DNA of 64,000 nucleotides from contig JAESUZ010002871.1 in assembly GCA_017311185.1 (NCBI GenBank), positions 434,001-498,000 of the forward strand. Direction: 5' to 3'. The position numbers were made by a program, and so were the translations under genes. Origin of the DNA: Proteles cristata cristata. Lineage: Eukaryota > Chordata > Mammalia > Carnivora > Hyaenidae. Position 1 is the first letter of the stretch; each line of letters begins with the position of its first letter. Shown here piece after piece: positions 23,841 through 36,470 of the stretch. The notes beneath the pieces are model-generated. The model had not been told where the DNA came from. It was given only the letters and a program-made list of their open reading frames with translations, and searched no databases.

Positions 23841-24344
23841 AGGATTAAAGTAAGCTGAGACCAGGGATAGAGAGTAGGAAGTGGAGGGCAGTTTAGAAGA
23901 TGCAGTGTGAGCAAAGGGGCAAAGATGAGAAAACTTATGGTGTGGTTAGAAAAAATGACTAGTTGACTTGGCTGGAACAAATAAAACATAAATGAGGTTG
24001 GAATGGTGTGTGGGAGTTGCAATGGGTGGATCTTGACAGTCAGGATCTAGTCTTTTGGGAGCCCCTGTAAGTTTATAAAGAGGGAGTGATATTTGGCTTT
24101 AGAAAGACTATTAAGGTAGTTCTTTGCAAGATGCACTGGCTTGAGAGAAAGGAGAGTCTAGGATATCAGTTCATATGTGGTAAGAAATGAAACATATTTG
24201 CAAAGAATATAATAGAATATGAGGAAAGGGACATAAGAAAAGCTAATAAGGTTGGAACACTTGTGAGATTATTAACAGAAATAGCTAAGTCAGGAAGAGA
24301 AGCTATTGCTTATCTCCACCCCTGGAGATAGATGAGTTTAGTTT

Positions 24345-24546
24345 TTTTTTTTTTTTTAATGTTTTATTTATTTCTGAGGGGTGGGGGAGGGTTAGAGAGA
24401 GAGAGAGATACAGAATCTGAAGCAGGCTCCAGGCTCTGAGCTAGCTGTCAGCACAGAGCCTGACGCAGGGCTTGAACCCATGAACTGTGAGATCATGACC
24501 TGAGCTGAAGTCAGACACTTAACCAACTGAGCCACTCAGGCACCCC
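24345..24546 (-). mobile_element. CAN-SINE, reverse, exact duplication
   Basis: The poly-T tail is at the left and the head end is GAGCCACTCAGGCACCCC. AGATGAGTTTAGTTT occurs at 24330-24344 and again from 24547. Confidence 0.94.
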
Positions 24547-24562
24547 AGATGAGTTTAGTTTT

Positions 24563-25279
24563 AAGCACAAGTTTAGTTTTAAACATTTAAATGTTGTGAT
24601 GAAACCACAGTATAAAAAAATTCATCAAAGTCATAGGGATAAAAATGGAAGTTGAATATTTGCTAGAAACAAATTTTAGAACCATTTTCATAAATGTATG
24701 TGAATGAAGTCTTCAATGAAAAGAGATTAAGCCTCAGGACAAAACAATGGGAGAATTCTAGCACTCAGTGATTGATGACTAAAGAGGATGTATTAAAGAT
24801 GTCTGAGAAGAAATGGTGTGAGAGAGGACAAAATTGAGACTGTGTGATATCACGGAAATCCAGAGTGGAGAGAGATTAAAGAAACTAGTTGTCAGAAAAT
24901 AAGTGATTAATAAGAATTCATGTAATGAATGAATGTTTTCATTCATTTACAAAAATAACTGAATAAACATTTTCCTCATAATTGCCTCACTCCCTGCTCA
25001 GGCAGTAGGTAAATTTATTCTAACTCATGTTTGGATGATCAAAATTTCCAAAATTTCCAAAAAGTTAATAGAATCAGAATTTTGTGTCTCATCAAAACAT
25101 CCCATTCAACACTATGCACATCCATATATTGAATTTAAGAGAAAATTTACCTCTGGGTCTTCAATCTTTAGAAGTGGACCAACATCTGGGTTATTAAGAA
25201 GATGAAAAATTAAAGAGGGTAAATGGGAATAGTTCAAATGTAGCAAAACAAGAACAGAATAGATCTTGGCCATAAAACT
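24563..25279. other. Intron, AT-rich, with a short hairpin
   Basis: An imperfect inverted repeat at 24922-24950 (GTAATGAATGAA / TTCATTCATTTAC, 4-base loop) is the only structure seen. Otherwise unrecognised. Confidence 0.5.
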
Positions 25280-26195
25280 CTTAAAACAACTTGACTGGGG
25301 ATTCTAGCTTCCAGTAATGGTGAATAACTTGGTTGGACTAATATTCCTATAAATAGCAATCATAAAATCTAAACAACTACCACAACAACCCCCATTAAAC
25401 AACTCTTTGAAAGCAGTGAAGAGTAACCAAAAGCAGTGACAGAAACAGGAGGTGAATCTATCCTAGAAGTTTAGGAATTGCAACAAGTGTGGTTTAGCAG
25501 CTTGTAGCTTCCTACCTGAGGAAATTCCTCAAAGCCTATGTGGCTCATGGAGGTGGCCAGAGTCTGGGGGTTGTTAGAAGAGCTGAAAAGTTAAGGGGGA
25601 AAATCCTGGGAGAGTCAGAGTGGGGATAAACCTCAAAATCTGCATAAATCCTGTCCAAATTCTTAGTAGACAAACCTCAGGGGACCCAGCAAAAGAACAG
25701 CAGCTAGAAGGTGAAAGAATAGAGTAGAAAATTCACTTAGTGTTCACTGCAGGGAAGACAGAGGTTGGAATTTGAGTCCACCAAAGTTGACTGTCCACCA
25801 GAACAAGAATAAACACTCTTCTGGGGAACATAACAGAATACAGAGTCTCTACAATATACCATTTATAATGTTCAGTATACAATAAAAAACTATGAGGCAA
25901 GAAGAAATGTGACCCATACTCAAACATGAATTTCTCTCAGGATTGTATGAATTCTGAGATGCAAGTTTATTTCAATGAGTGGACAATGATTTTAAACAAC
26001 TAATATAAATAGGTTAAAAGACTTAAAGGAAAATACATTCATAGTAAATGAATAAAGTATCTCAATGGAGAAGTAGAAATTATAGTGATAATTTCCAGAG
26101 CTGAAATATACAAAAAATGAAAGAAAAAATTTATCAGATGGGCTTAACAAAAAATTGGAGATGGCATGAGTCAGTAAACCTCAAGCCTTGAGGGG

Positions 26196-26635
26196 TGCAT
26201 TAGTTTCCTAAGGTTGCTATAACAAAGTACCACAAACTGGGTGACTTAAAAAATGGAAATTTACTGTCTTACAGTTTTGGAGGCTAGAAGTTTGAGATCA
26301 AAGTGCTGGCAGTGTTAGTTCCTTCTGAGGGCTGTGAGAGAGAATCTGTTTTACCCCTGTCTTCTAGCTTCTTGTGGTTTGCTGGCAGTCTTTGAGGTTC
26401 CTTGGACTCCAGTCTCTGCTTTCATATTCACATGGAGTTCTCTCTTGAGTGTCTCTGTGTCTAAACTTACCCTTTTGGTAAGTCATATTAGATTAGAACC
26501 CACCCTAATGACCTCATCTTAACTTCATCATCTTCTAAGACCTTATTTCTAAATAAGGTCACATTTACAGGCTTACAGGTACAGAGGGCTTGGAATTTCA
26601 ATATCTTTTAGGGGGACATCATTCAACCCATAACA
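26196..26635 (-). mobile_element. MaLR-type (MLT1-like) solo LTR, reverse, TG...CA ends
   Basis: On the plus strand it starts TGCATTAGTTTCCTAAGGTT GCTATAACAAAGTACC and ends TCATTCAACCCATAACA, the reverse complement pattern of an MLT1-like LTR, 440 bp. It is inserted in the LINE. Flanks AGGGG and GAGGA are a degraded 5-bp duplication. Confidence 0.82.
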
Positions 26636-27596
26636 GAGGACTATCCCAAGCAGAGCAAAGCAGTCTGAATGAACTGATGAGATAAAGAATAGAGTTCAGA
26701 GAGGCTTAGGCAGCTAGATGTTGTTGAGAATTTTGGAGATAAGAGTGCTACATAGAAAAAGAGCTCCAGAAATCTGCATAGATTCATCCTGATAATTTGC
26801 TCAATTACAGATATAATGCATAACTCTATAAGAATGAACAAAGACCAGCTAAGGAGCTGTGAGTCTAATAATTCCCAAAGCTCAAATAGGGCTGGAAGAC
26901 CTTGAAATTCTGACCAGCCAGACTGGAAGATCCTTGATGGTTTTCTGGAGTATTCAGCAGAGACGCTTTAGGGGCTCTACAGTAAAGACTACTCTAGAGG
27001 TGCTCTAATCATGCTTAAATTTAAAAAAAATGTCAAAAAGATAAACACTGAACAACTTAGCAGCTTCACAGAGGAAAATCCAACCATCTCTAGAAGACAA
27101 TAAAATCCAGATACTTATTTACACAAAATTTACACCATCCAGCACTCAATCAAATGTTAAGTGATAAGTCTAGAAGCAGGAAAATGCGATCCATAACCAA
27201 GACAAATTCAGTCACTGGAAACAAATCTAGAAATTAGAGGGATTATGGAATTACTAGACAAGGATATTAAAATAGAATGTTAAAAATATGTTAGGTATTT
27301 AAAGGAAAACATGCAGATAGGAAGAAAATAGAAGGCATAAAAAGAATCAAATGAACTTCTAGAAATGAAACATACATCTTATGAAATAAAAAACTCACTA
27401 GATATGATTTAAATATGAGGGAAAAAAATGTGTGAAACTGAAGATGTAGGAACAGATAATAGAGTGAAGAAAAGAGAAATAAAACTGAAAAAAATATCAA
27501 GTGGTCAAACATATGTTAGACAAGGATATAGTTAGACATGTGTGTCTGTCAAAAATATAAATGTCAAAAATGTCTGGTTAAGATTTGAGCATTTTA

Positions 27597-27815
27597 GAGG
27601 CGCCTGGGTGGCTTAGTCAGTTAAGCGTCCGGCTTTCGCTTAGGTCATGATCTCGTGGTTCGTGGGTTCGAGCCCCGCGTCGGGCTGTGTGCTGACTGCC
27701 AGCTCGGGGCCTGGAGCCTATTACAGAGTCTGTGTGTGTCTCTCTCTCTGACCCTTCCCTGCTCACGCTGTCTCTCTCTCTCTCCTAGAAATAAATAAAA
27801 ATATTAAAAAAAAAT
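27597..27815 (+). mobile_element. Low-divergence CAN-SINE, exact duplication
   Basis: GGCGCCTGGGTGGCTTAGTC head, CATGATCTCGTGGTTCGTGG and GTTCGAGCCCCGCGTCGGG are near consensus. ATTTGAGCATTTTA repeats at 27583-27596 and 27816-27829. Confidence 0.96.
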
Positions 27816-28005
27816 ATTTGAGCATTTTAATGTATGTATATTTCACTTAAAGAATAATTAATTGGGGAGGGGGTGGGGCATAGGCAGAAGTACAAGTGAA
27901 ATAGAAATGGCAGCATGTTAAGCTGAAGTGATGTTGAAGCTGGGTGATGAGTGTTGTTTACTTTGCATATATGCAAAATTATCCATAATAAAAAGGAAAA
28001 AAAAC

Positions 28006-30724
28006 CCTATATTTCTGTTGTCTGAGTCATCGATTATCATAAACAACTCAGTGCCTAAAGTGTTGCTTTTCACATATTCTGCTCATACTCTGCTTTTTCA
28101 ATAAGGGTTTAACACATTAAAAAGGTTTGCTGTTCCAGCCTGCTACTTACAGATATTTCCTCAAATGCTTTGTTATCTGCCCAACTTACAAATTCCTGCT
28201 CATAGGTTCACCTTCATTCGTTTAGCCCTGTTGAAGTCAGAGATCACTTTCATTTGTACTTCTGTCACCCTTGATTCTGACAACTTTAGTTCAGCTGCTG
28301 TGCGTAGCAGAAACTGCTAGTGATCCTATCCTCCGTGTCCTTCCTTGGAATCAAAGAACCCCTGAATTTTAATTAGGTGGATAGCTGCCTGGAATAGAGA
28401 CATTTCCCATCCCCTTTTGCAAGAAGGTATAGGACATACGATTGCCTTCAGTGAAATGAGGAGAAACGTGATACGTACACTACCTGCGACATGTCTTTCA
28501 AAGAAAAGGACTTGCTCTTGTTTCCCCTTCCTCTATCTTCCATGTACATGGAGTGAATTATCTTGGCCTACCCAGGTGTTGGATGTCAGTGTGATAGGAG
28601 TTAAAATTTTTTTTTTGTCTGAGTCCCCAGATGACATGGTAGGTTGTCAGACCATCCTTGGAATGTCTTCCTCCGGACTGCCATGTGAGACAGAAATACA
28701 CGCCTGTCCTGTTGACTGTGATTTTGGCCCTTTGTTCGATGTTGTTGAATGAATATCCTAACTACGACAGTCCTAAATGTTCTTTTCTTACAGGGCCAGT
28801 GTCCCGCTATATAGGTTACTGCGTTTTCCTTCACATCTGTACAGTGACCAGAGAGGATATACTTCTAGTAAGTGTGGCTACTCAGCTTGGATTGAAAATG
28901 CTATTGGGGAAGTCTGCTTGCAATGGTAAAAAGAAAGGAAAGACCAAAATAAACTAATTATGACTAAAGCAAATGAACAAAATTGGTGGCCATCTGCCTT
29001 TTCCATCACTAATCTGTCTTTCAATGCTTTTAACTGAATACATACCTTATTCTCTTTAAAAACTTATTTTGTATCCAGAAGTGGTATTCTCCTCGGCACA
29101 CACGGCACACACGGCACACACATGTGGTGCAGGCCTCTGTGCTTTTATGTACATATTTATGTGCGTGTCTCTATGTGTACACAGTGGTCTCTGAGGTTTG
29201 CCCACCGCAATAGTCAAAATATGAAATCTAACATGAATTCCCACAGTGTATGTTCCCAGTGAATAATTATCCATGTTTCACTGCTAATGAGAAAACCTGG
29301 CTTGTAACAGGGGTTCCTTTCTGTCACGGACATTTCTCATTTGTTAAAGTAAAAGAGGAATCCATCATTTTTGGAAGGGGAGCAATCTCTCTGTGTGCCG
29401 TGTACAAGGGCACCAAAATCATGGACTAACGTGGTCCACACCTCCAGAGAGACCACGCGGTGAATCACTCCCCTGACCCTCCTGCTTCAGTGAGGATGTT
29501 AACAATGTTTCAGGCAGGGGCTAGCATCTCCTTTTCTGTTTCTCTCCAGGCTACATGAATGTTGACCATTTCTATTCTCCCAACTTCAATGCCTATGCCA
29601 GGAAACAGTCAATCAGCAGGGAATGACAGTGCTCTCTTTCCTCAGACCTCCATTATTACAGGTCTCGAGTTGGTTAGGTGTCTGAGGAGGAAGTAGTGCT
29701 TGGGAAGGTTGCCTCGCTAATGAGAGTTCTGGCAGCCAAAAGCCTCTCTCTATCAATCCTTTTCAACCAGTGAAAGAAAATATTGCCTTTAGGCCTCCAT
29801 TCCTAGGTCTACTGTGGCTCTAAATTGAGCCAAAGCCAGGTGTGATTCATACATGTGTGAGGGTTTTTTTCTCCTAGTTTCAAGTACTATTTTTTAAAAA
29901 TACGTTAACTGGAGAGTGATAAAAGTTTAGAATGAGGGAGATGTGCACAGTAAGAAAATCAAGTTAAATATGAAATTGCATCCTCTGGGAGTCCGTGTGG
30001 CTCTAACCTGCCACTAGTTGACATCCCTGATTAAGTCAAATTGACCTCACTGACTTTCTTCATCTTTGTCTATTTCACATCAGTTTCTACAGCTAAAGTA
30101 GCCTAACTCAGAGAAACAGGCGGATTCAGCAGAGGAGGGAAATGTGGGGGAAGAAAACTGGAAGGCCTGGTGGCCCTGGCTTCCACTTCCTTGCACCCTT
30201 TGGAAGATGCTGGTTTACCTTAAAGGTGGGGAGCTAGGACTGCCTTTAAGGCACCTGTTTAGAAAGAAGGAATGAACTCATGATGGTCATTACTTAGTGG
30301 ATATTTTCGATGAAATGAAGGGCTGAAAACCAGTAGGAGTTCTGGTCTGATGAGAGAGAGGCAAGTAGCTTGATTTATGGGCTTCCTTGTAGGACAGATG
30401 AAGCCATCTTGGGCATTCATCACCTGTGGGAGACACATTATCCAGAGGTGCATTCCATGAGCTCTTAGCCTTCATGAGAGGAAGGCAAGAGTTCAGGGTG
30501 CATATACTCCTGTCTTTCCTCCCTTTCCAGCCAAATAGCTCAAAAAAAGGCACCTGAGTTTGATAAACCGATTGTACAGAGCCAAAAAAAAAAAAAAAAG
30601 AAGTAAATAGATTGAAAGAGGCCCAGAAGGAAGAAATGGTTTGAAAATGGGGGGATACAATCTAAAAGAGGAGGAGACAAAAGCAATGCTCTGGAGGGTT
30701 TCACTTATTTCACTGCCATCTAAA
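28006..30724. other. Intron, largely unique; possible very old repeat at 28390-28780
   Basis: An open frame of 111 codons at 28417-28752 has no recognisable homology. The segment around it has the flavour of a decayed LTR but I cannot name it. A 9-bp unit (CGGCACACA) repeats three times at 29094-29120. A poly-A run lies near 30583-30599. Confidence 0.45.
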
Positions 30725-30940
30725 GGGGCGCCTGGGTGGCTCAGTTGATTAAGTGTCCGACTTTGGCTCAGGTCATGATCTCATGGTTCCTGAGTTCAGC
30801 CCCGCTGAGTTCCTGAGCTGACAGCACGGAGCCTGGAACCTGCTTTGGATTCTTTGTCTCCCCCCATCTCTCTCTGCCCCTTCCCCACTCATACTCTGTC
30901 TCTCTCTCAAAAATAAATAAGACATTAATAAAAAAAAATA
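30725..30940 (+). mobile_element. CAN-SINE
   Basis: The head is GGGGCGCCTGGGTGGCTCAG and the B-box region is partly rearranged (GTTCAGCCCCGCTGAGTTCC). The tail is AAAATAAATAAG. A short flank TAAAGG may be the duplication. Confidence 0.94.
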
Positions 30941-31198
30941 AAGGGAAAGAAAGCTGTGGCAGATTAGGACATGCTGTGTAAAAATATTAAAGACGTGGCA
31001 TTATTACTTCATGAGCTGGCTCTGGGTCTGTCAGCATTTCCATTATAATCCTGTATTTTTCACAGAGTTAAAATTCACTATAAAAATGATGTGTGCTGGG
31101 ATGAAACTTGGCACTTGGTGGAGTCAGTCTGGGAGTCCTTTCCTTAATTTAATTTTACACAACTGGAAAATGCTCAGCCATTTCAGTTTTAGAGAGGA

Positions 31199-31415
31199 GG
31201 GGCGCCTGAGGGGCTCAGTTGGTTAAAGCGTCTGACTTCAGCTCAGGTTATGATCTTATGGCTTGTGAGTTCGAGCCCCGCTCGGGCTCTATGCTGACAG
31301 CGTGGAGCCTGGAGCCTGCTTTGTATTCTATGTCTCCTTGTCTCTCTCTGCCCCTCCCCCACTTGTGCTCTGTCTCTCTCTGTCTCTCAAAAATAAATAA
31401 ATGTAAAAGAAAAAC
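31199..31415 (+). mobile_element. CAN-SINE
   Basis: The head is GGGGCGCCTGAGGGGCTCAG and the core GAGTTCGAGCCCCGCTCGGG. The tail is AAAATAAATAAATG. No clear duplication. Confidence 0.94.
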
Positions 31416-34257
31416 ATTAAATTTATGGAGGGATCTCTATGCTGCGGATGGTATATGATGCGCACTGGCCTCACTCCAAGGGCTGTGGGGCGATGGACGA
31501 GAGCAGAGAGGCTGCCTCACTGCATTTTCTGGCTGCTCCTTTCAGGTCTGGGGTCCTCTGGAGTGTGAGAGGGGGTATCTAAAGCACCACAGAATGGCTG
31601 GGAACTGGCACTAGGCAGCAGGCTGAGCGACGTGATTAATTCATATCGGAAAAAACTCAGTTCTCTACTCCCCATTTGTCAGCTGGACCCCAGAAGGCTG
31701 TGGGAGAAGACACACAACTTTAATTTTCACTCTGATTTTTGGGACCTCCCAATAAGTTGGTCGAATAAGCAGGCCAAGACTATTCCCATGTACATGTGCC
31801 CAAAGAAAACTAACTTTAAAACATTCCTGGAAAAAAAGGAACTCTACAAGCCCATTTTCCATTCCCCAAACGTCTTTTTACCCCAAGGGCAGGCTTTGGG
31901 TTTCCACTGGCAGGGGGTATGCTAATGTCTCCCTGCTCCTGGGCATCTGGTACAAGAACCTGATATATTTCTCAGCATGAAAAGTAGCTCCATCCAGATT
32001 TATGACTTGATTAAAGCCCTGGCTTCTCCAAAAATGGTTTGGTTATTGCTTGGCTACTGCCCTCACCCAGTACTTTAGGATCTGATTATTCTCTTACAGG
32101 TAAGGAAGGTGAATGCCACTTATGATATTCACACATACAGAGTCTCAGCTATGAAAATATCATTGCATTGTCTAAGTTAGAGTCTGGCATTGCTGAACCA
32201 CATGCTTATCCAGGGTTGACTGGGCTACCTGGGGGCGGGGGTTTGGAAATGGGTCCAATTTCTTTAAATTCACATTAGTGTTGACGGGGATCGAAACTAT
32301 CTAAAGTGGATAATACACAAGCGTTCCCATGTGTCCTTCTCTGCCAGCAGGCTCTTGGCATAAAACGCACCTTTAAAAAACACATCAGCATTTTTTTAAA
32401 GTTTCAGATTTCTGGGTTTATAAGTCCCTGGTTGACTCTACCCTCAGGCTGCTGGCAGGTGCTACCAGGCCTGCAGGAGGAAAGACGGGGGTAACCCCAG
32501 AGGAGGCCTGGCTGGAGGCTGTCTGGAGCAGAGGGAGGGAGTTTCAGTGCACTGATGCGATGGCCTTTTAATGAACCCCAGAACGCGGATCTTGCTTGGG
32601 CCATACCATACTTCTGAGGACGTTCCCAAGTCAATACTCCCCTCTCTGTGTATGTTTAAAAGTTACGCTCACCAAGTCCAGATTGTGTAAGGAATGCGAC
32701 TGATATTTCACATTTGGTCCAAACGGGGACAATATTTCAGGGCTTTCAAGAAGTTCTCTGTAATAATCAAGGTACTACTGCTGTGAGAAATGATGGTTTC
32801 AGACTCTATGAATATTCTCTTCTCTTGCGGAATATAGCCGTCCTCACCCCCTCACGCCAGCCAACGGAGAGGCCAGCTAGAAAACATCCAGATTAGGCTG
32901 GGGGAAAAAAACAAAAGGCAGCAGAAGCTCAGAGCCAACATGCCTTCATGAACTCAGCCTAGGTTTGGCTCACGTATGGGCCAGAGCCTTTGCAAAATAA
33001 ATAAAAACCCACACACGCAAGAAAAGAGCCTTCGCTCACAGCCCGGTACACACCCCATTTCAGTTCGCCTCTGCTGAACCAAAGCCACAGAGCAGCGGTG
33101 GATATGAAGAATGGCTAATATTCATAGCAGGTATCCTCAGAGGCCTGACTGGGGCACACCACAGAGTTCAGCGGGGAGTCACAGGAAGGAGCAACTGCTG
33201 ACGAGGAATTCCAGAGTGAGCAGCAGGGGCGGGGCTGCTGGGGGGCATGAAGACCTTGCCTGAATTTATTATTCCCATATAAGCCTCCTGGGTCTTGAGG
33301 CTCCAGAAACTCCTCAACAAAGTAAAGAAAATAATAAACAATGTGAGTGAGGTGAATAAGGGGAGGGTTACGCAGGCGGGCCTAAGCAGGGAGGCGAGCC
33401 ATGTGGAGGGAGAAAGAAGAGAGCGGGGAGGGGCTCGGTGGTGAGTGTTTGCAAGAATGCTGCTGGCTCACTGTGCTGGTGTCATGATGTGTTCTGGCAG
33501 GTGATGCCTGGCCTTTGGCAGCCAAGCCGGAAGAGTGTGTAGTTTGTGAAGGGCCCATAAATAGGGGTGTCCAATGAAGAGGAGGTCAGGAACCTACAGC
33601 CCCGACTGGAAGGCAATCACAGCAACAGGACACGGAGCTTAAGAGAAGAGAGTGGCCTTCCAAATGCCTGCTCTTTGTCTCGCAACATACATTTCTGATA
33701 CTGATTTGTTTTGGATTTGAATCCTCGTTGCATTTGGTTCTCAGATCTGCCTTGGTCCCCTGTAGTCTAAAGTCTCCCCTGGAACATGTTGTGTGCTCCC
33801 TGACGATTTAAGGGAGAGCTGGTAAGTTCAGATCCTCAGAGCCAAATCTGACCTTGGAAAGAATCACCTAGACTTAGCCTAAAACCAGTGTGGTCTCCTT
33901 AGGAAACTTGGGATTCCAGGCAAAGTAGCCCTGAGTGAGGCAGAGGGCATGATGCTTTGCTGGGAACAGAGAACTTCTTGATCGAATTCATTCTTTACGG
34001 GCTTTCCTATTCTCCAAGCACTCACATCAGGTGAAAGCAGAGGGTCTAGAATGGAAGATGAAGCAGGGCTATTTGCCTAATCTCTACACAACTGATGGAA
34101 GCGAGAACGAATATTCCCGCTGACCTCAAAGACATTCCAAGGACAGCAGGGATAAGAAAGGCTAAAGGTCCAGGCCTGGGCAGAACAAAAACATGTAGCA
34201 TGGGGACAGGAAATGCCTGTTATTCAGTAACCTCACCTGGCACCTACACTCCACATT
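31416..34257. other. Intron, unique sequence, least repeat-dense part of the big intron
   Basis: About 2.8 kb has no repeat or exon that I recognise. 33060-33450 is somewhat richer in GC than its surroundings but is not a CpG island by eye. Confidence 0.5.
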
Positions 34258-34269
34258 AAAATGTGCAAT

Positions 34270-34490
34270 AAGAAGCGCCTGGGTGGCTCAGTTGGTTGAG
34301 TGTCCAACTTTGGCTCGGGTCATGATCTCACGTTCATGGGTTCAAGCCCCATGTTGGGCTCTTTGCTTATAGTTAGCTCAGGGCCTATGGCCTGTCTTCA
34401 GATTCTGTTTCTCCCTTTCTTTCTGTCCCTCCCCTGCTCTCACTGTCTCTCTCTCTCTCAAAAAAATAAATAAAACATAAAAAAATATTT
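34270..34490 (+). mobile_element. CAN-SINE, exact duplication
   Basis: The head GCGCCTGGGTGGCTCAGTTG has lost its first bases. AAAATGTGCAAT at 34258-34269 and 34491-34502 flanks it. Confidence 0.95.
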
Positions 34491-34767
34491 AAAATGTGCA
34501 ATGAGCATTTCATGATTGTTTTGCTCCTAGAGCTTTCTAAAGACTAAAGCTGGGAAGTTTTAGGAAATGGGGAAAAGTAATAACTTTTCTGATAGTCATA
34601 AGGCATTTTTTTCTCCTAAAATGCATTTTTGGATTATGATTTTGCAGGGCTGGATGGAAAGAGAAGTGTTTACAATAAGGTGCTCACACATTGCTGTCTC
34701 TTTGTCAAAATAATTTCTTAAAAACTAAGCAGTAGAAAGAGTTTTTGTCATTGTTGATAAAGTCTAG

Positions 34768-35002
34768 AGAGAGAGTTGGCAAACCCCTTTTTTTTTTTTT
34801 TACATAATGCATATTTTGGACTTTGTGGGCCATATGATCTCTGTCACAACTACTCAACTCTGCCACTATAACCTGGAAGCAGCCATAGACAATAAATAAA
34901 TGAAAAGGGAATTAAATGGGTATGGCTGTGCCCAACTAAAATCTTAATTACCAATATGTGGTAGTTTAGACTTGGCTCAAGGACCAACTCTGGTCTAGGG
35001 TA
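34768..35002 (+). mobile_element. Nonautonomous hAT-type DNA transposon, copy 1
   Basis: It opens GTTGGCAAACCCCTTTT, then TTTGTGGGCCATATGATCTC, CAACTACTCAACTCTGCC and GCCATAGACAATAAA, and ends CCAACTCTGGTCTAG. It is a known mammalian family whose name I do not give with confidence. Two further copies occur at 45087 and 48865. Confidence 0.72.
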
Positions 35003-35235
35003 TGAGATCATTAGAGTTTCTGTACACTAAGAACACACAGTGTAGTAAAACTACTCAATGCCTGTGCAGGAGATATTTTTACCTCTAAAGACAACTACCA
35101 TTTTCACAAGAGAAGAAAGATGAATTCAATACCTTCTTTCCTATGTAATAGGCTCAATTTGTTGTTTTTAAGAAAATCTGGTGCCTGTTCATTATAGGTT
35201 AGAAGTTCAGATAAATATAAGAATGAAACAATCCT

Positions 35236-35433
35236 GGGGCACCTGGCTGGCTTGTCAGTTAAGTATCCGACTCTTGATTTCAGCTCAGGTCATATCTCAC
35301 CATTTATGAGACTGAACCCCATGTCAGGCTCCATGCTACAGCAAGGGGCCTGCTTGGGATTCTCTCTCTCCCTCTCTCTGCCCCTCCCCTGCTTGTGCTC
35401 TCTCTTTCTCAACAATAAATAAACTAAAAAAAA
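35236..35433 (+). mobile_element. CAN-SINE
   Basis: The head is GGGGCACCTGGCTGGCTTGT. AAGAATGAAACAATCCT (35219-35235) and AAGAATAAAACAACCTT (35434-35450) form the duplication, two mismatches. Confidence 0.93.
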
Positions 35434-35849
35434 AAGAATAAAACAACCTTAATCACTATGAATGTTGTTTCTTCTAATCATACATGTGCATATCTATCCC
35501 TGGAAAATCTTAGTCTCATCAATGAATACAGGTGTCTACATCATTTAAAAGAATGATTAAGATTCTCTGTGTGAATGCATCAGAACTTTTGTTTAATCAG
35601 TTCTCCATTTATAGATAACTATGTTGTTTCCAATTTTTCATTAATATAAACGATTGTATGGTAACTGTATATATAATCTTTGCATGCAGCGATCTCTGAG
35701 GTTAGAGTACTGAGGTAGCATCGCTGGATCCATAAGCATCATTGAAAAATATATTGGTATACATTGCCAAATTGCCCCCAGAAATGCTATACTAATTTAT
35801 GTTTTGGGCAACAATGGATGACAGTAAATACCAACTGATTTTTGGATGT

Positions 35850-36333
35850 TGTGGTTGGTAGGCAGAATAATGGTCTCCCAATGATAACTATACCCTAGTC
35901 CCTGAAACCTATGAAAATGTTACCTTGCATGGCAAAAGAGACTTTGCAGATGTGATTAAGAAAAGATTTTGAAAGGATTATGAGATGGAAGATTATCCTG
36001 GATTCTTCAGGTGGGCACAGTGTAATCATGAGTCCTTATAATGGGAAAGGAAGAAGACCAAAGTCAGAGAGAGATGTGAAGAAGTTGCTAGATACTGGCC
36101 TCGCAGATGGAAGAGGGCCAAAGGATGTAAGTAACTTCTAGGTGCTGGAATAGGTAAGGAAATGGATTTTCCCATAGAGACTCCAGAAGGAACACAGCCT
36201 GGCTGACTTTGATTTTAGCTAAAAAAGACCCATGACAGACTTCTGATCTGTACAACCATAAAAGAATAAATCTGTATTGTTTGAAGCTACTAAATTTGTG
36301 GAAATTTGTTAGAGCCCCAATAGGAAATTAATA
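35850..36333 (+). mobile_element. MaLR-type (MLT1-like) solo LTR
   Basis: The order CAGAATAATGGTCTCCCAAT, TTGCATGGCAAAAGAGACTT TGCAGATGTGATTAAG, AGATTATCCTGGATTC, CAGAAGGAACACAGCC and AGAATAAATCTGTATTG, with an ending AGGAAATTAATA, is typical. It is inserted into the reversed L1. Confidence 0.8.
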
Positions 36334-36470
36334 TAGATTTTGTAAATGTTTTTCATCTTTGCCAGTCTCATCATATTTAATTAATATTATCTAATTCTTA
36401 CTTGCATTTCTTTACTAGTAAGATTGAATTTGTTTTTGAGCTTTTAGTGTATATGGCAAGTTGTTAATGT

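Larger units (their letters stand above)
25280..28005 (+). mobile_element. Old HAL1/L1-type LINE, interrupted by an LTR and a SINE
   Basis: Text such as GGGCTTAACAAAAAATTGGA GATGGCATG and GAAATTCTGACCAGCCAG follows the layout of a HAL1/L1 ORF1 region. The right end, CTGGGTGATGAGTG... to TTATCCATAATAAAAAGG, matches a HAL1/L1ME-type 3' end. The LTR at 26196-26635 and SINE at 27597-27815 are later insertions. No frame survives. Confidence 0.65.
35145..36470 (-). mobile_element. Old L1 3' region, reverse, interrupted by a SINE and an LTR
   Basis: Plus-strand text (TTGTTTCCAATTTTTCATTA; TTGCCAAATTGCCCCCAGAA ATGC) is the reverse of an old L1 3' region. It resumes after the LTR with TAGTAAGATTGAATTTGTTTTTGAGC-like sequence. 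The boundaries are soft. Confidence 0.65.

Noticed and set aside
29094..29120. CRISPR-like short repeats
   Set aside because: Units are contiguous, 9 bp, without spacers, and the genome is mammalian.
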